Assembly: GCF_016598535.1 (NCBI RefSeq)
Contig: NZ_CP066779.1
Location: forward strand, 4,462,053-4,526,052
From: Rhodococcus sp. P-2
Lineage (GTDB): Bacteria > Actinomycetota > Actinomycetes > Mycobacteriales > Mycobacteriaceae
DNA: 64,000 nucleotides
Direction: 5' to 3'
The position numbers and the translations under genes are program-made. The notes beneath the pieces were generated by a model, which had not been told where the DNA came from, did no database searches, and saw only the letters and a program-made list of their open reading frames with translations. Position 1 is the stretch's first letter; the number at the start of each line of letters is the position of its first letter. This document shows positions 36,447 to 44,542 of the stretch, one piece after another.

Positions 36447-37191
36447 TGCGTTCGTCCTTTCGTTTAACACTGAGGATGAAACGTGCATCTTGCAATTCCC
36501 AATGTAAAGCATCAATGCGATTATTTCTCGACCATGCAGCACTTCTGCCACAAAAACTCCACACAGCAAGATACGAGCAAATTGCCACGAATAACAGCTC
36601 CCACCCGCAGCATTTCCAATATTCTGAAGCTGAGAAACTTCCCCAATTCGCCAATGGGTAAATCTTGAGAAAAATTTCCGGGCGCGTCGATTCTGATAGA
36701 TATCCCTGGCGAAACTCTCCACCGAAGACGGCGAGGTTGGCGAAGTTTCCACACTGTTGACACGCAGTTTTGCCAGCCTCAAAGAGGCGTCACCCACATA
36801 CATAGTGGACATTCGACTGCGATAACGAACCGGTAGCAACACGATCCCAGGCACTTTCTCCCAAATTCTGACGTTCACCCATAACCACTGCATATTTCCG
36901 CTGATGAAACGCAATACCAGTCCAAAAGTCCGATAACTTTACCGGATACTGTGCACGAGATTAACTGGTCACATATCCACTGCCGCTCCGAGTGCCCACT
37001 CTCACCGAAACCTCACATCTGAATGTTGGACGTTAGTTTAGATGGGTTCACATTTCTCCGCGATCGGCGTGATAAATGCGGACTCCACGGATAAAACCGA
37101 GACAGCCCCACCGCACTCCGACAGGCACGATCCGCGACTCGACGACGTGCGGGCGGGCAGGCTCACACGAGGGTGAAATAGGGGGTGAAAC

Positions 37192-37284
37192 ATGCCAGGA
37201 GGTCTCGTTTTTCCGAGTCCGACACAGTACGTTTTCCCAGGCACGCCAGTCCCCAGATTCACACGGTGTGCAAGGGCTCGTTGA
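37192..37284 (+). CDS. Possible 30-residue leader peptide
   Basis: ATG 37192 follows AGGGGGTG at a suitable distance. The product begins MPGGLVFPSPTQYVFPGT and ends basic. A strong terminator stands 33 bases after the stop. Either a short coding transcript or a noncoding RNA would explain the terminator. Weak evidence. Confidence 0.25.
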   Translation: MPGGLVFPSPTQYVFPGTPVPRFTRCARAR

Positions 37285-37316
37285 CGCTTACGAGATGTTG
37301 GCAAGACCGACCACAG

Positions 37317-37343
37317 GCCCCGTTCTCCCGACGAGAACGGGGC
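37317..37343 (+). terminator. Strong terminator with no recognised gene before it
   Basis: GCCCCGTTCTC and GAGAACGGGGC, 11 perfect pairs, loop CCGAC, followed by TTCC. It is 46 bases before the carboxylate-amine ligase start, so it ends an unidentified transcript or acts as an attenuator for that gene. Confidence 0.7.
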
Positions 37344-37389
37344 TTCCTCGTGTCGGTTTCCTCCGTCGACCGACCGGGTAGACGCGAGC

Positions 37390-38568
37390 ATGAGCGCCAC
37401 CAGCTCGACCGGATCCACCGCTGGCCGCTACGAATCGACGACCCCGACCGTCGGCGTCGAAGAAGAATTCATCCTCGTCGACCCGACATCGTGGTTGCCC
37501 TCCACCGACAATGCCGCGGTCGCGGAAACCGCGTCGGCACTCGGTATGGATCTTCAGCTCGAATTGTCCCGGTGCCAGGTCGAGACCAACTCTCCGGTGT
37601 GCTAGAGCATCGGCGAACTCCGAACCCATTTGATCGACATGCGTCGGCGCGCAGCGAAAGCGGCCGAGTTGAACGGCTGCAGGCTTTTGGCCGTCGGCGC
37701 ACCGCTTTCCGGGCCTTCGCGTTTCGAGATTAGCGATGCGCCTCGTTACCGACAGATGGGTGAGCGCTTCGGCGCCCTCGCTGCCGAACAGAGCATCTGT
37801 GGTTGCCACATCCATGTTGGCGTCGCTGATCGAGCCGAAGCCGTGCAGGTCTGCAATCACGTGCGCATCTGGCTGCCCGCCTTGCTTGCTCTGAGCGCCA
37901 ATTCCCGTGTCCACCAAGGATCCGACACAGAGTTCGCGAGTTGGCGGGCGATCCAATGGTCCAGGTGGCCCGTCGCCGGGCCGCCGCCGTACTTCGAGAG
38001 CGCTGCAGACTTCGACACCGTGGTAGCGCGGATGGTGGATTGCGGTGTGATGCTCGACGAGCGGATGGCCTACTGGGACGTCCGTCCGTCGTGCCATCTA
38101 CCGACCGTCGAGATCCGGGTTTGCGACGTTCAACCGACAGCAGACGATGCAGCGCTACTGGCAACACTTGGACGGGCTCTGGTGGCAACTGCGTTAGGCG
38201 CGATAGACCGGGGCATCGAGGCTCCGAACATTTCCCTCGAGAACCTTCGTCTCGCAACCTGGGTGTCCGCGAAGGAAGGGGTCCTGGGAACGTCGATCGA
38301 TCCTGTTACCACACAAAGAATTTCGGCCACCGAACTGTTGCACCGACTCCTGATCCATGTCCGCGACTCACTCGACGAGACAGGCGAGTACGCGAGTGTG
38401 GAGTCGGCGCTGCGGAACAAATCGGTCACCGGCGGCGGCAGCGACTGGCAACAGCGAACGCTTCGCCAGGTCTGCCTTCGGGAACTGATCGCACGTGCCG
38501 TTCAACGCACCACCCCGATCGAGCCGGCACGCATGGATACACATGCGGAGCCGGCAACCGATCAGTAG
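37390..38568 (+). pseudogene. ybdK: Carboxylate-amine ligase (YbdK / GCS2 type) with an internal amber codon
   Basis: The frame reads GVEEEFILVDP (family signature) and continues to ELSRCQVETNSPVC, then TAG at 37603-37605, then SIGELRTHLIDMRRRAAKAAE in the same frame to 38568. The family is continuous here (TPVC-x-x-x-x-ELR), so one base change from a sense codon, probably CAG or GAG, gave the stop. Without it the protein would be 392 residues. The enzyme is a weak glutamate-cysteine ligase homologue. Later motifs (CGCHIHVGV, WDVRPS, PTVEIRVCD) are intact, so the change is recent, a sequencing error, or read through. Confidence 0.85.
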
Positions 38569-38717
38569 TAATGCCGCCGACCGCCGACAGCGTGCCCGGC
38601 CGCGCCCAACGCGTACAGGATGATTCCGATCACCAGCAAGACGACACCAATCGTCCACAGGATCGGAATGTTCACCACGAAACCGATTATCAGCAGGATT
38701 ACGCCGAGGATGATCAT
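38562..38717 (-). CDS. DUF6131-type small membrane protein
   Basis: 51 residues from ATG 38717 with AAGGAG upstream. Two hydrophobic helices (MIILGVILLIIGFVV and WTIGVVLLVIGIILYALG) end in GGRRHYY, the usual tail of this small actinobacterial family. Function unknown. Its stop overlaps the end of the convergent ligase gene by seven bases. Confidence 0.8.
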   Translation of the reverse strand: MIILGVILLIIGFVVNIPILWTIGVVLLVIGIILYALGAAGHAVGGRRHYY

Positions 38718-38862
38718 GACAAGCTCCTTCAGTGCGTTCACTCGGGCGGATACGCCCGCCTCGAGCCGCATACACCCCGGATACCCGTCGGCCGTGCGTT
38801 TCATACCCTCGCTGACCGGGTATTTCGCTGGGCACCATAATATTTGAAGAATCGAGCACGCC

Positions 38863-39066
38863 ATGATGAGAATTGTGACTCTGATCGTTCTGATCTGGCT
38901 GATCGTCGGAGCCGTTGCGGCCGGCCAGCGCGGTTACTACAGCAGTTCGCCGACCAACTGTGCCGGCGTCGGGACCATCGCGCTCACCGTCATCGCGGGC
39001 CCGCTGAACTACTTCGGCGTCAATCCCAAAGTTACGGACTGCACGCTTCCTCAACCGACCGAGTGA
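38863..39066 (+). CDS. Small conserved membrane protein
   Basis: 67 residues from tandem ATGs at 38863. One N-terminal helix (TLIVLIWLIVGAVAAG), a QRGYYSS segment, then NCAGVGTIALTVIAGPLNYFGVNPKV with a second hydrophobic stretch, and two Cys that could pair. The layout fits a family of small actinobacterial membrane proteins of unknown role. Confidence 0.65.
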   Translation: MMRIVTLIVLIWLIVGAVAAGQRGYYSSSPTNCAGVGTIALTVIAGPLNYFGVNPKVTDCTLPQPTE

Positions 39067-39143
39067 ACTGCCGATATGCAGCGCTAAACCGACTAGTCGT
39101 TACCCTGGAGGTGAGTCGACACACATCGAAGTGAGGGGCCACC

Positions 39144-40226
39144 ATGACCACTGCGCCAGATCGCACCCGAATCGAGTTCCCGGACATCAGCTCGCGTGCG
39201 TGGGAACACCCTGCCGATCGGGCTGCATTGGTGACCCTCCGGACACTTCGGGGGTTCGACACCGTGCTGCGGACGCTGTCCGGCTTACTCCAGGAACGCC
39301 AGCATCGCCTCATGTATCTCGCTACATCCGTGCGGGTCAACGAACGCCAGTTCAGCGACCTGAACGATCTGCGACGCGATTGCGTCGACATTCTGCAGGC
39401 CGACGAGACACCGGAGTTGTTCGTCCTCCAAACCCCGATGGTCAACGCCTTCACCATCGGTATGGACAAGCCGTTCATGGTGGTCACGACCGGCCTGCTG
39501 GACGTGATGAACTACGAGGAGCAGCGGTTCATCATCGGCCACGAACTCGGCCATGCACTGTCCGGCCATGCGGTCTACCGCACCATCCTGATGCATTTGA
39601 TGCGACTGGCCGGAACCATCGGTTGGTTACCCGTCGGCGGGTGGGCACTGCGCGCGATCATCGCCGCCCTCATGGAATGGCAGCGCAAATCCGAACTGTC
39701 CGGCGATCGCGCCGGATTGCTGTGCGGGCAGGACGTCCACACCGCGATTCGCGTCCAGATGAAATTGGCGGGCGGATCGCGAGTCAGTGAAATCGACATC
39801 GACGCATTCCTCGCCCAGGCTGCCGAGTACGACGCCAGCGGCGACCTCCGGGACGGCGTACTCAAGCTCCTCAACATCGAACTGCTCTCGCATCCGTTCT
39901 CGGTACTTCGCGCCGCAGAACTCAAGAAATGGGTGGACAGCGGAGACTATGCCGCGATCCTGCGCGGAAACTACCCGCGGCAAGGAGAAGACGACGGAGC
40001 GAAGATCAGCGACGAGTTCAAGAATGCAGCCAAGACCTACAAGCAGAACTTCGACGAGTCAGAGGACCCACTGATCCGAATGGTGCGCGAGATCGGCAGC
40101 GGACTGGGCGGCGCGGTCGGCGCCGTCGGAAACGGCGTCGGCGACGTCGCGTCGGATATCAAGGAACGATTTACTCACTGGCGCAAGAGTTCCGACAGAA
40201 CGAAGGGCACCGACGACGCCGAGTGA
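39144..40226 (+). CDS. M48 family zinc metallopeptidase
   Basis: 360 residues, GAGGGG upstream. The zinc motif HELGH is at 133-137, and the third ligand is expected in the ELSGDRAGLL stretch (ExxxDR). A hydrophobic segment (IGWLPVGGWALRAIIAALM) follows the motif, so it is membrane-associated or partly embedded, as are HtpX-like proteases. The C-terminal part is charged and ends with a Gly-rich segment. Probably involved in protein quality control. A terminator follows. Confidence 0.85.
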   Translation: MTTAPDRTRIEFPDISSRAWEHPADRAALVTLRTLRGFDTVLRTLSGLLQERQHRLMYLATSVRVNERQFSDLNDLRRDCVDILQADETPELFVLQTPMVNAFTIGMDKPFMVVTTGLLDVMNYEEQRFIIGHELGHALSGHAVYRTILMHLMRLAGTIGWLPVGGWALRAIIAALMEWQRKSELSGDRAGLLCGQDVHTAIRVQMKLAGGSRVSEIDIDAFLAQAAEYDASGDLRDGVLKLLNIELLSHPFSVLRAAELKKWVDSGDYAAILRGNYPRQGEDDGAKISDEFKNAAKTYKQNFDESEDPLIRMVREIGSGLGGAVGAVGNGVGDVASDIKERFTHWRKSSDRTKGTDDAE

Positions 40227-40234
40227 GCAGAATC

Positions 40235-40270
40235 GGGACCTGCCACCGAAGGCAGTCGGCGGCAGGTCCC
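40235..40270 (+). terminator. Hairpin terminator of the M48 peptidase gene
   Basis: GGGACCTGCC and GGCAGGTCCC, ten perfect pairs around a 16-base loop, eight bases after the stop. Confidence 0.7.
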
Positions 40271-40427
40271 GGGCTCTTGGCGTGAGAGTGATGCAGGCTT
40301 CCCTCTGCACCACCCTCACGTTCACAGACAGTACCAGCAGTCGAACAAACGTGCGAACTGAAAGCGGTCGTGTCGAATACCCGGTTGTCGGGTACGCGGC
40401 ATAGGACCACTACAGAAGGGAGCCGAC

Positions 40428-41462
40428 ATGCATGCTGGGCGACTGAAGAAGGTCGGTTCGAGTGACGGCCCGTTTGCCTCCGTGTACTTCGAAGACGTCC
40501 GCAACCGGGAGGATGCGCGCGAGCGCTTCGAACTCGAATGGCGCTCGATGCGCAATCAACTCTCGAAACAGGGCGCGTCCGAAACGCTCATCGCACGACT
40601 GGACGAGGTGAAGGACAACCATCACGGAATCTCGGGACGCGCTGGGCGAGCGATCGTCGCCACATCCGAAGCAGTGCTGATCGACGATATTCTGCTCGAA
40701 CCCGCCGGATCGACCATCGCAACCTTGGGCGAGCTGCCCTACTTGATTCCACTGATCGCACACGGATACGACACCGAGCCCTTCCTCATCGCCAAGGTCG
40801 ACCACACCGGCGCGGACCTGTGCGTGCGCGATGCCCGCGGGCGTGACGTGTACGGCGAATCGGTCGACGGCGACGGCTTCCCGGTACACAAGGCGCACGT
40901 GGGCGGCCAGGAGCGGTACACCGACAGTCAAAGCCTCGTGGAGGAGAACATCCGGAAGAACCTGGCACAGGCTGCGGAGCGCGCGGCATCGCTCGCCCGC
41001 GAACACAAGGTCGCGCTGGTGGTCGTGATCGGAGAAGTACAGTCACGCAAAGCTTTTGCACAGCTCCTACCGTCGACGCTACGAGTGGTGGATGTCGAAA
41101 AGGGTTCACGTTCAGTGGGTTCGTCACCTGCTGAGGTGTCCAAGTCGATTCGTGAACTGATCGATACGCAGCGGCTGCGCAGGATGGACTCGGAAACCGA
41201 ACGCTACGTCGCAGAGCAGGGACGGGACTCCGGTCTCTCCATCGACGGGACCGCGCGCGTCCTCGACGCTCTCGAACAGGGCAAGGTCGAGACACTGTTG
41301 CTCACCGATCCCGACGACAAGGAAGTCACCAGCGGAAAGTTGATCGGGCCCGCCGATCGCGTACTCCCCTACATCGCAATCGGGACCGGAACCGAACTGG
41401 TACAGATCGACGAACGCCTGGTTCTCGCCGACGGATACGGCGCGATTCTCCGGCATCCCTGA
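40428..41462 (+). CDS. Rv2629-like protein (bacterial eRF1-domain family)
   Basis: 344 residues, GAAGGGAG before ATG 40428. The middle holds a Vms1/eRF1 domain-2-like region (DARGRDVYGESVDGDGFPVHKAHVGGQERYTDSQSLVEENIRKNLAQAAERAASL) and the C-terminal half an eRF1 domain-3-like region (LALVVVIGEVQSRKAF..., DALEQGKVETLLL). Mycobacterial Rv2629 is a dormancy-regulon protein of this type; relatives are thought to act at ribosomes. I do not see a convincing DosR box upstream. Function remains unproven. Confidence 0.78.
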   Translation: MHAGRLKKVGSSDGPFASVYFEDVRNREDARERFELEWRSMRNQLSKQGASETLIARLDEVKDNHHGISGRAGRAIVATSEAVLIDDILLEPAGSTIATLGELPYLIPLIAHGYDTEPFLIAKVDHTGADLCVRDARGRDVYGESVDGDGFPVHKAHVGGQERYTDSQSLVEENIRKNLAQAAERAASLAREHKVALVVVIGEVQSRKAFAQLLPSTLRVVDVEKGSRSVGSSPAEVSKSIRELIDTQRLRRMDSETERYVAEQGRDSGLSIDGTARVLDALEQGKVETLLLTDPDDKEVTSGKLIGPADRVLPYIAIGTGTELVQIDERLVLADGYGAILRHP

Positions 41463-41500
41463 ACACCGGCAGCCTGATCGGATTCGGTGGGTGAGCACCT

Positions 41501-42667
41501 TCAGCGAGAGGCGTGCTTGCCCACCGAGTCCGGAAATCCGTCGGCAATTGCTGCGACAAGTTCCAGATATGCCCGCGCAGTGCGCTTGTTCAGCAATTTC
41601 AAGTCGATCGGACCGCCCTCACCGAGGTGATCGTCGTAGGGCAAGGTCTTGACCGCGCGCACTCCCCGCTGAGCGAAAACGTCTTCGAGTTGATCGAGGT
41701 CGAGCGAAGACGAACCCGGCCTCGTCGAATTGATCGCCACGACCGACCTGCTCACCAGGTCTGCGTAGCCATGCTTGGTCAGCCAACTGAGCGTTGCAGC
41801 AGCGCTACGGGCACCGTCCTGTGCCGTCGGGCTGACGACAACCAACGCATCTGCTTCGTCGAGGATTCCGTACATGGCCGAGTGCATGATCCCTGTGCCG
41901 CAGTCGGTGATGACGATGTTGTAATGCACCTCGAGAATTCGCAGAGTATCGAGGTAGTCCTGTTCGTTGAACGACTCCGAGGTTTCCGGATCTGCTTCAC
42001 TCGCAAGGATTTCGAGCCGGCTGTCGCCTTGAGACGTGTAGTAGCGAACATCGCTGTACGTGCGAATGTCGCCGTCGGCCAACAGATCACGAACGGTCAG
42101 ATGATGTTCACGTCGTTCGCGATCCGCCAGGGTCCCCAGATCGGGGTTGGCGTCGATGGCCACGATGCGATCCCCACGGATCGACGCGAACGTCGAACCG
42201 ACGGTCTTGGCCGCCGTGGTTTTTCCCACACCGCCCTTGAGCGAGATGAAGGCAATTTTGTACACACCGCGCACCGTGCGGTTGGCACGGCGCACGAGAG
42301 CTTGGTGCTCGAGTTCGGCAGCAGACTGCCCCGTATTGATCCGCCCACCGGTGAGTTTGAACAACACACTGCCCAAACCGCGTTCAGGCGGACGCTTCGC
42401 TCGCTTGATGATGTCCAGGTCGTCGACGGACGTCATAGCCCTGGGCGTCGAGGTCCGAAAATCGGTCGGCTCTTCACGACGTTGCTGACGCATCCGCTGA
42501 CTGGGCAACGGTTTTGCTGCGGGTTCGTCGAATTGCGGTGTGAAGGTGACGGTTCGAATCGACGTTGCGTAACCTTCGTCGGACGCGTCGAAAAGGCCGT
42601 CGCCCTGAGTTGTTCCGGAGTTGTTCCCCAAGACTCCGCCATTCGAACCGTTGTTATCGCTGCGCAC
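41501..42667 (-). CDS. ParA/MinD-type ATPase with long N-terminal extension
   Basis: 388 residues. A disordered, charged N-terminus (1-120) precedes the ATPase domain: deviant Walker A KGGVGKTT at 144-151, a switch Asp in AIDANPDLGTL, and a Walker B-like VITDCGTG. This domain order resembles the EspI/MinD-like proteins connected with type VII secretion in mycolic-acid bacteria, but no ESX genes are nearby. It could position an envelope complex or act in chromosome-related partitioning. No ParB partner is present. Confidence 0.85.
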   Translation of the reverse strand: MRSDNNGSNGGVLGNNSGTTQGDGLFDASDEGYATSIRTVTFTPQFDEPAAKPLPSQRMRQQRREEPTDFRTSTPRAMTSVDDLDIIKRAKRPPERGLGSVLFKLTGGRINTGQSAAELEHQALVRRANRTVRGVYKIAFISLKGGVGKTTAAKTVGSTFASIRGDRIVAIDANPDLGTLADRERREHHLTVRDLLADGDIRTYSDVRYYTSQGDSRLEILASEADPETSESFNEQDYLDTLRILEVHYNIVITDCGTGIMHSAMYGILDEADALVVVSPTAQDGARSAAATLSWLTKHGYADLVSRSVVAINSTRPGSSSLDLDQLEDVFAQRGVRAVKTLPYDDHLGEGGPIDLKLLNKRTARAYLELVAAIADGFPDSVGKHASR

Positions 42668-42977
42668 CGTTTTCCTAGGTCGAGTTCGGAATCATTTCGG
42701 ACATAGCCTCTCGGACGCTATCACTCTGGCGGGCTTGCCGTTCTCTGCTCAATACCGTCACGGCACAACAGACCGTTACACCCGCACTTCGATGACTTTG
42801 GTCCTCACACTGGCGCCATTCTCAGCAAATACGATCGTCGTAACGATATGCGGCACATATATCTTCATCGGCCGACAAAAGCAGCCTTCCGCAATGTCAG
42901 GGCAAATCCCTTGGTAACAAACGAAAAAAGGGAGGGTGATCGCGCAAGCGATCTCCCCCCCCTTCATGGACATCTGT
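42668..42977. other. 310 bases without a gene
   Basis: Upstream of the ParA-type gene and downstream of the secreted protein gene, both on the minus strand. It contains the promoter region of the former and the terminator of the latter. No supported ORF was found. Confidence 0.5.
42924..42965 (-). terminator. Canonical terminator of the secreted repeat protein gene
   Basis: On the minus strand AAGGGGGGGAGATCGC and GCGATCACCCTCCCTT pair around TTGC and are followed by a six-T run. It begins about 12 bases beyond the stop at 42978. Confidence 0.85.
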
Positions 42978-43685
42978 TCAGCTGCTGCAGAATTCCGAGC
43001 TCCCGAGGCTCCCAAAAATCGTCGACAGATCCACACTTCCGAACGAACTGCCTGTATCGCAGCCGTCGGCAGTAAGCGCGAAGTCGACACCGGTGACGTC
43101 AGCCGTACTCAGATTCACCGGAATTGCGGTTGGATCGGCGCCGCAACCGCTGCCGGGAATCACTTCGACGGAATAGCCATCCTTGGCCGGCTTGTACTGA
43201 AAGAAGTAGTCACCGGATCCATCCGTGGTTGTCGTCGCGATTTGTGTGCCCGCATCGAGCAGATTCAACGTCACGTCGGAAGCACCGACTCCATCGACGC
43301 CCGGACACCCGGTGACAGTTCCGAAGATGCTGAACACTTTCACCATCTCGAAGTCGATCCCGGTTGCGTCGGATGTCGTCAGATCCACCGGCGTGCCGTT
43401 GGGTACGGATCCACATCCGGCGGGCGCGTAGGGACTGACGGTGTAATTGCCCGGAGGAACGTTCGCGATCGTGTACGCGCCACCCGCCCCGACAGTGGCC
43501 GACGAGATCTGCGTCGAACCATCCCATACGACCATCCATATCCCGACCGGATCGCCAGTGTCGCTGCACGAGTTGACGAGGGTTCCCGACACCGAGCGTG
43601 TGACCGGGTCCGCCGAGGCCACCGAAGACAGGAAGAGACCGAACGCACCCACCAGGGCGAATATCGCAAAGAATCGACGCCTCAT
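42978..43685 (-). CDS. Secreted protein with two Ig-like / CarboxypepD_reg-type repeats
   Basis: 235 residues with a Sec signal peptide (ending SSVASADPV). Two repeats follow, each a beta-sandwich type unit: a start (SVSGTLVNSC, SIFGTVTGCPG), a middle with GGAYTIANVPPGNYTV or GSGDYFFQYKPAKDGYSV, then GCGS/GCGA plus NGTPVDLTTSDATGIDFE and AIPVNLSTADVTGVDFAL. Such modules resemble carboxypeptidase-regulatory or SdrD-B-like domains of surface proteins. A Cys near the end could pair. There is no sorting signal, so it may be free or loosely held in the envelope. Confidence 0.8.
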   Translation of the reverse strand: MRRRFFAIFALVGAFGLFLSSVASADPVTRSVSGTLVNSCSDTGDPVGIWMVVWDGSTQISSATVGAGGAYTIANVPPGNYTVSPYAPAGCGSVPNGTPVDLTTSDATGIDFEMVKVFSIFGTVTGCPGVDGVGASDVTLNLLDAGTQIATTTTDGSGDYFFQYKPAKDGYSVEVIPGSGCGADPTAIPVNLSTADVTGVDFALTADGCDTGSSFGSVDLSTIFGSLGSSEFCSS

Positions 43686-43903
43686 GAAACCCTCCTATGT
43701 GTTTGCCCTGCCGGCGACCCGTTGCCGGCGACCAGAGCCAAGTCAACACGGGAAAATGACCGTCATGTTTGTTTTGTCCACTCCTCGGCAAAGTTTGGCG
43801 AATCGGACAAATCGCCCTCTGACACGGTCGTCGGTCGGCGACCACAACGATCCCGACCGATCACCTACTAAGCCCGGTAGTAGGCGCCTGTATCCTTTCG
43901 CGT

Positions 43904-44434
43904 ATGACGCCGGGTCCGAAAGATGTCGCGCAGCTGCGCGGCGCTTTTGTGGGCGGCACCTCCGGCGCGGTGTCGGTCGCAGCCCACGCACTCGGTGGCG
44001 GCGGCATGGCCCCGTCCGAAAGCGCCGTGGTGTTGTTGATCCTCGCGTGCGCGAGCGTCGGCGCGGTGGTCACGTCCATCGACACCCGCAGATCCCCCGC
44101 GCTCTTGCTTGCCCTCATGCTCGCAGCGGGTCAGGCCATCGGCCACGCGACATTGACAATCGCTTCAGATCATCAACACGGCCTGCTCCTGTCGCTTCCG
44201 ATGCTCGCAGCGCACATCGCTGCGGTCGGAGTGTGCGCAGTACTGATCCGCGGCGCAGAACGCGGGTACGTCGTGGCGGCGTCGACGGTAGCGGCCATCG
44301 TCGCGGTGCTCCTACGGCCGTGGGCGCCTGAACCATCGCCGTTCACTGCGCGCACTCGATACCGCGCCAAAGTTGTTCTGCGTCAACTTCTCACTTCCGG
44401 TCTGGGCACTCGCGGCCCGCCGGCATTCGTGTAA
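43904..44434 (+). CDS. Membrane protein of unknown function next to a metal cluster
   Basis: 176 residues with four to five hydrophobic segments (GGTSGAVSVAAHALGGG, VVLLILACASVGAVV, ALLLALMLAAGQAIGHATL, LPMLAAHIAAVGVCAVL, VVAASTVAAIVAVLL). His residues in AHALGG, GHATL, SDHQHG and AAHI are spaced as in possible metal-binding membrane proteins, fitting the PepSY and PCuAC genes downstream; this is an inference. The C-terminal 25 residues are basic. A strong hairpin lies between it and the next gene. Confidence 0.7.
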   Translation: MTPGPKDVAQLRGAFVGGTSGAVSVAAHALGGGGMAPSESAVVLLILACASVGAVVTSIDTRRSPALLLALMLAAGQAIGHATLTIASDHQHGLLLSLPMLAAHIAAVGVCAVLIRGAERGYVVAASTVAAIVAVLLRPWAPEPSPFTARTRYRAKVVLRQLLTSGLGTRGPPAFV

Positions 44435-44483
44435 CTCACCTTCCCTTTCCTTTCACGCACGTGATTTCGTGCGCCACTTTGCT

Positions 44484-44523
44484 GTGCGCCTTTATTAACC
44501 GCCCGCGGTTAATAAAGGCGCAC
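44484..44523. repeat. Perfect 18-bp inverted repeat before the PepSY gene
   Basis: GTGCGCCTTTATTAACCG and its exact complement flank CCCG. It is the longest perfect palindrome I saw in the left two thirds of the window. It lies 50 bases after the membrane-protein gene and 20 before the PepSY start, so it could terminate the former or act on translation or regulation of the latter. It lacks a T-run, which weakens the terminator reading. Confidence 0.8.
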
Positions 44524-44542
44524 GGCGGGATCGAGTACACGC

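Larger units (their letters stand above)
36447..37389. other. 943 bases without a confident gene
   Basis: Visibly more AT-rich than its surroundings up to about 36960. It must hold the promoter and leader of the 32-residue ORF. Open frames on both strands (for example 36521-36763 and 37038-37418) have no ribosome binding sites or recognisable domains. The right part contains a possible 30-residue ORF and a terminator, given separately. I see no tRNA or known riboswitch. Confidence 0.5.

Noticed and set aside
37190-37345. tRNA or riboswitch before the ligase gene
   Set aside because: No cloverleaf, T-loop or known aptamer core can be drawn; only the terminator is clear.
40227-40427. DosR dormancy box before the Rv2629-like gene
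   Set aside because: No convincing match to the GGGACT-type palindrome was found.
41513-42706. 397-codon plus-strand frame
   Set aside because: Antisense to the ParA-type ATPase gene, which has a clear Walker motif.
44484-44523. IdeR/DtxR iron box
   Set aside because: The palindrome contains TTAACCG but not the known iron box consensus; only an inverted repeat can be claimed.
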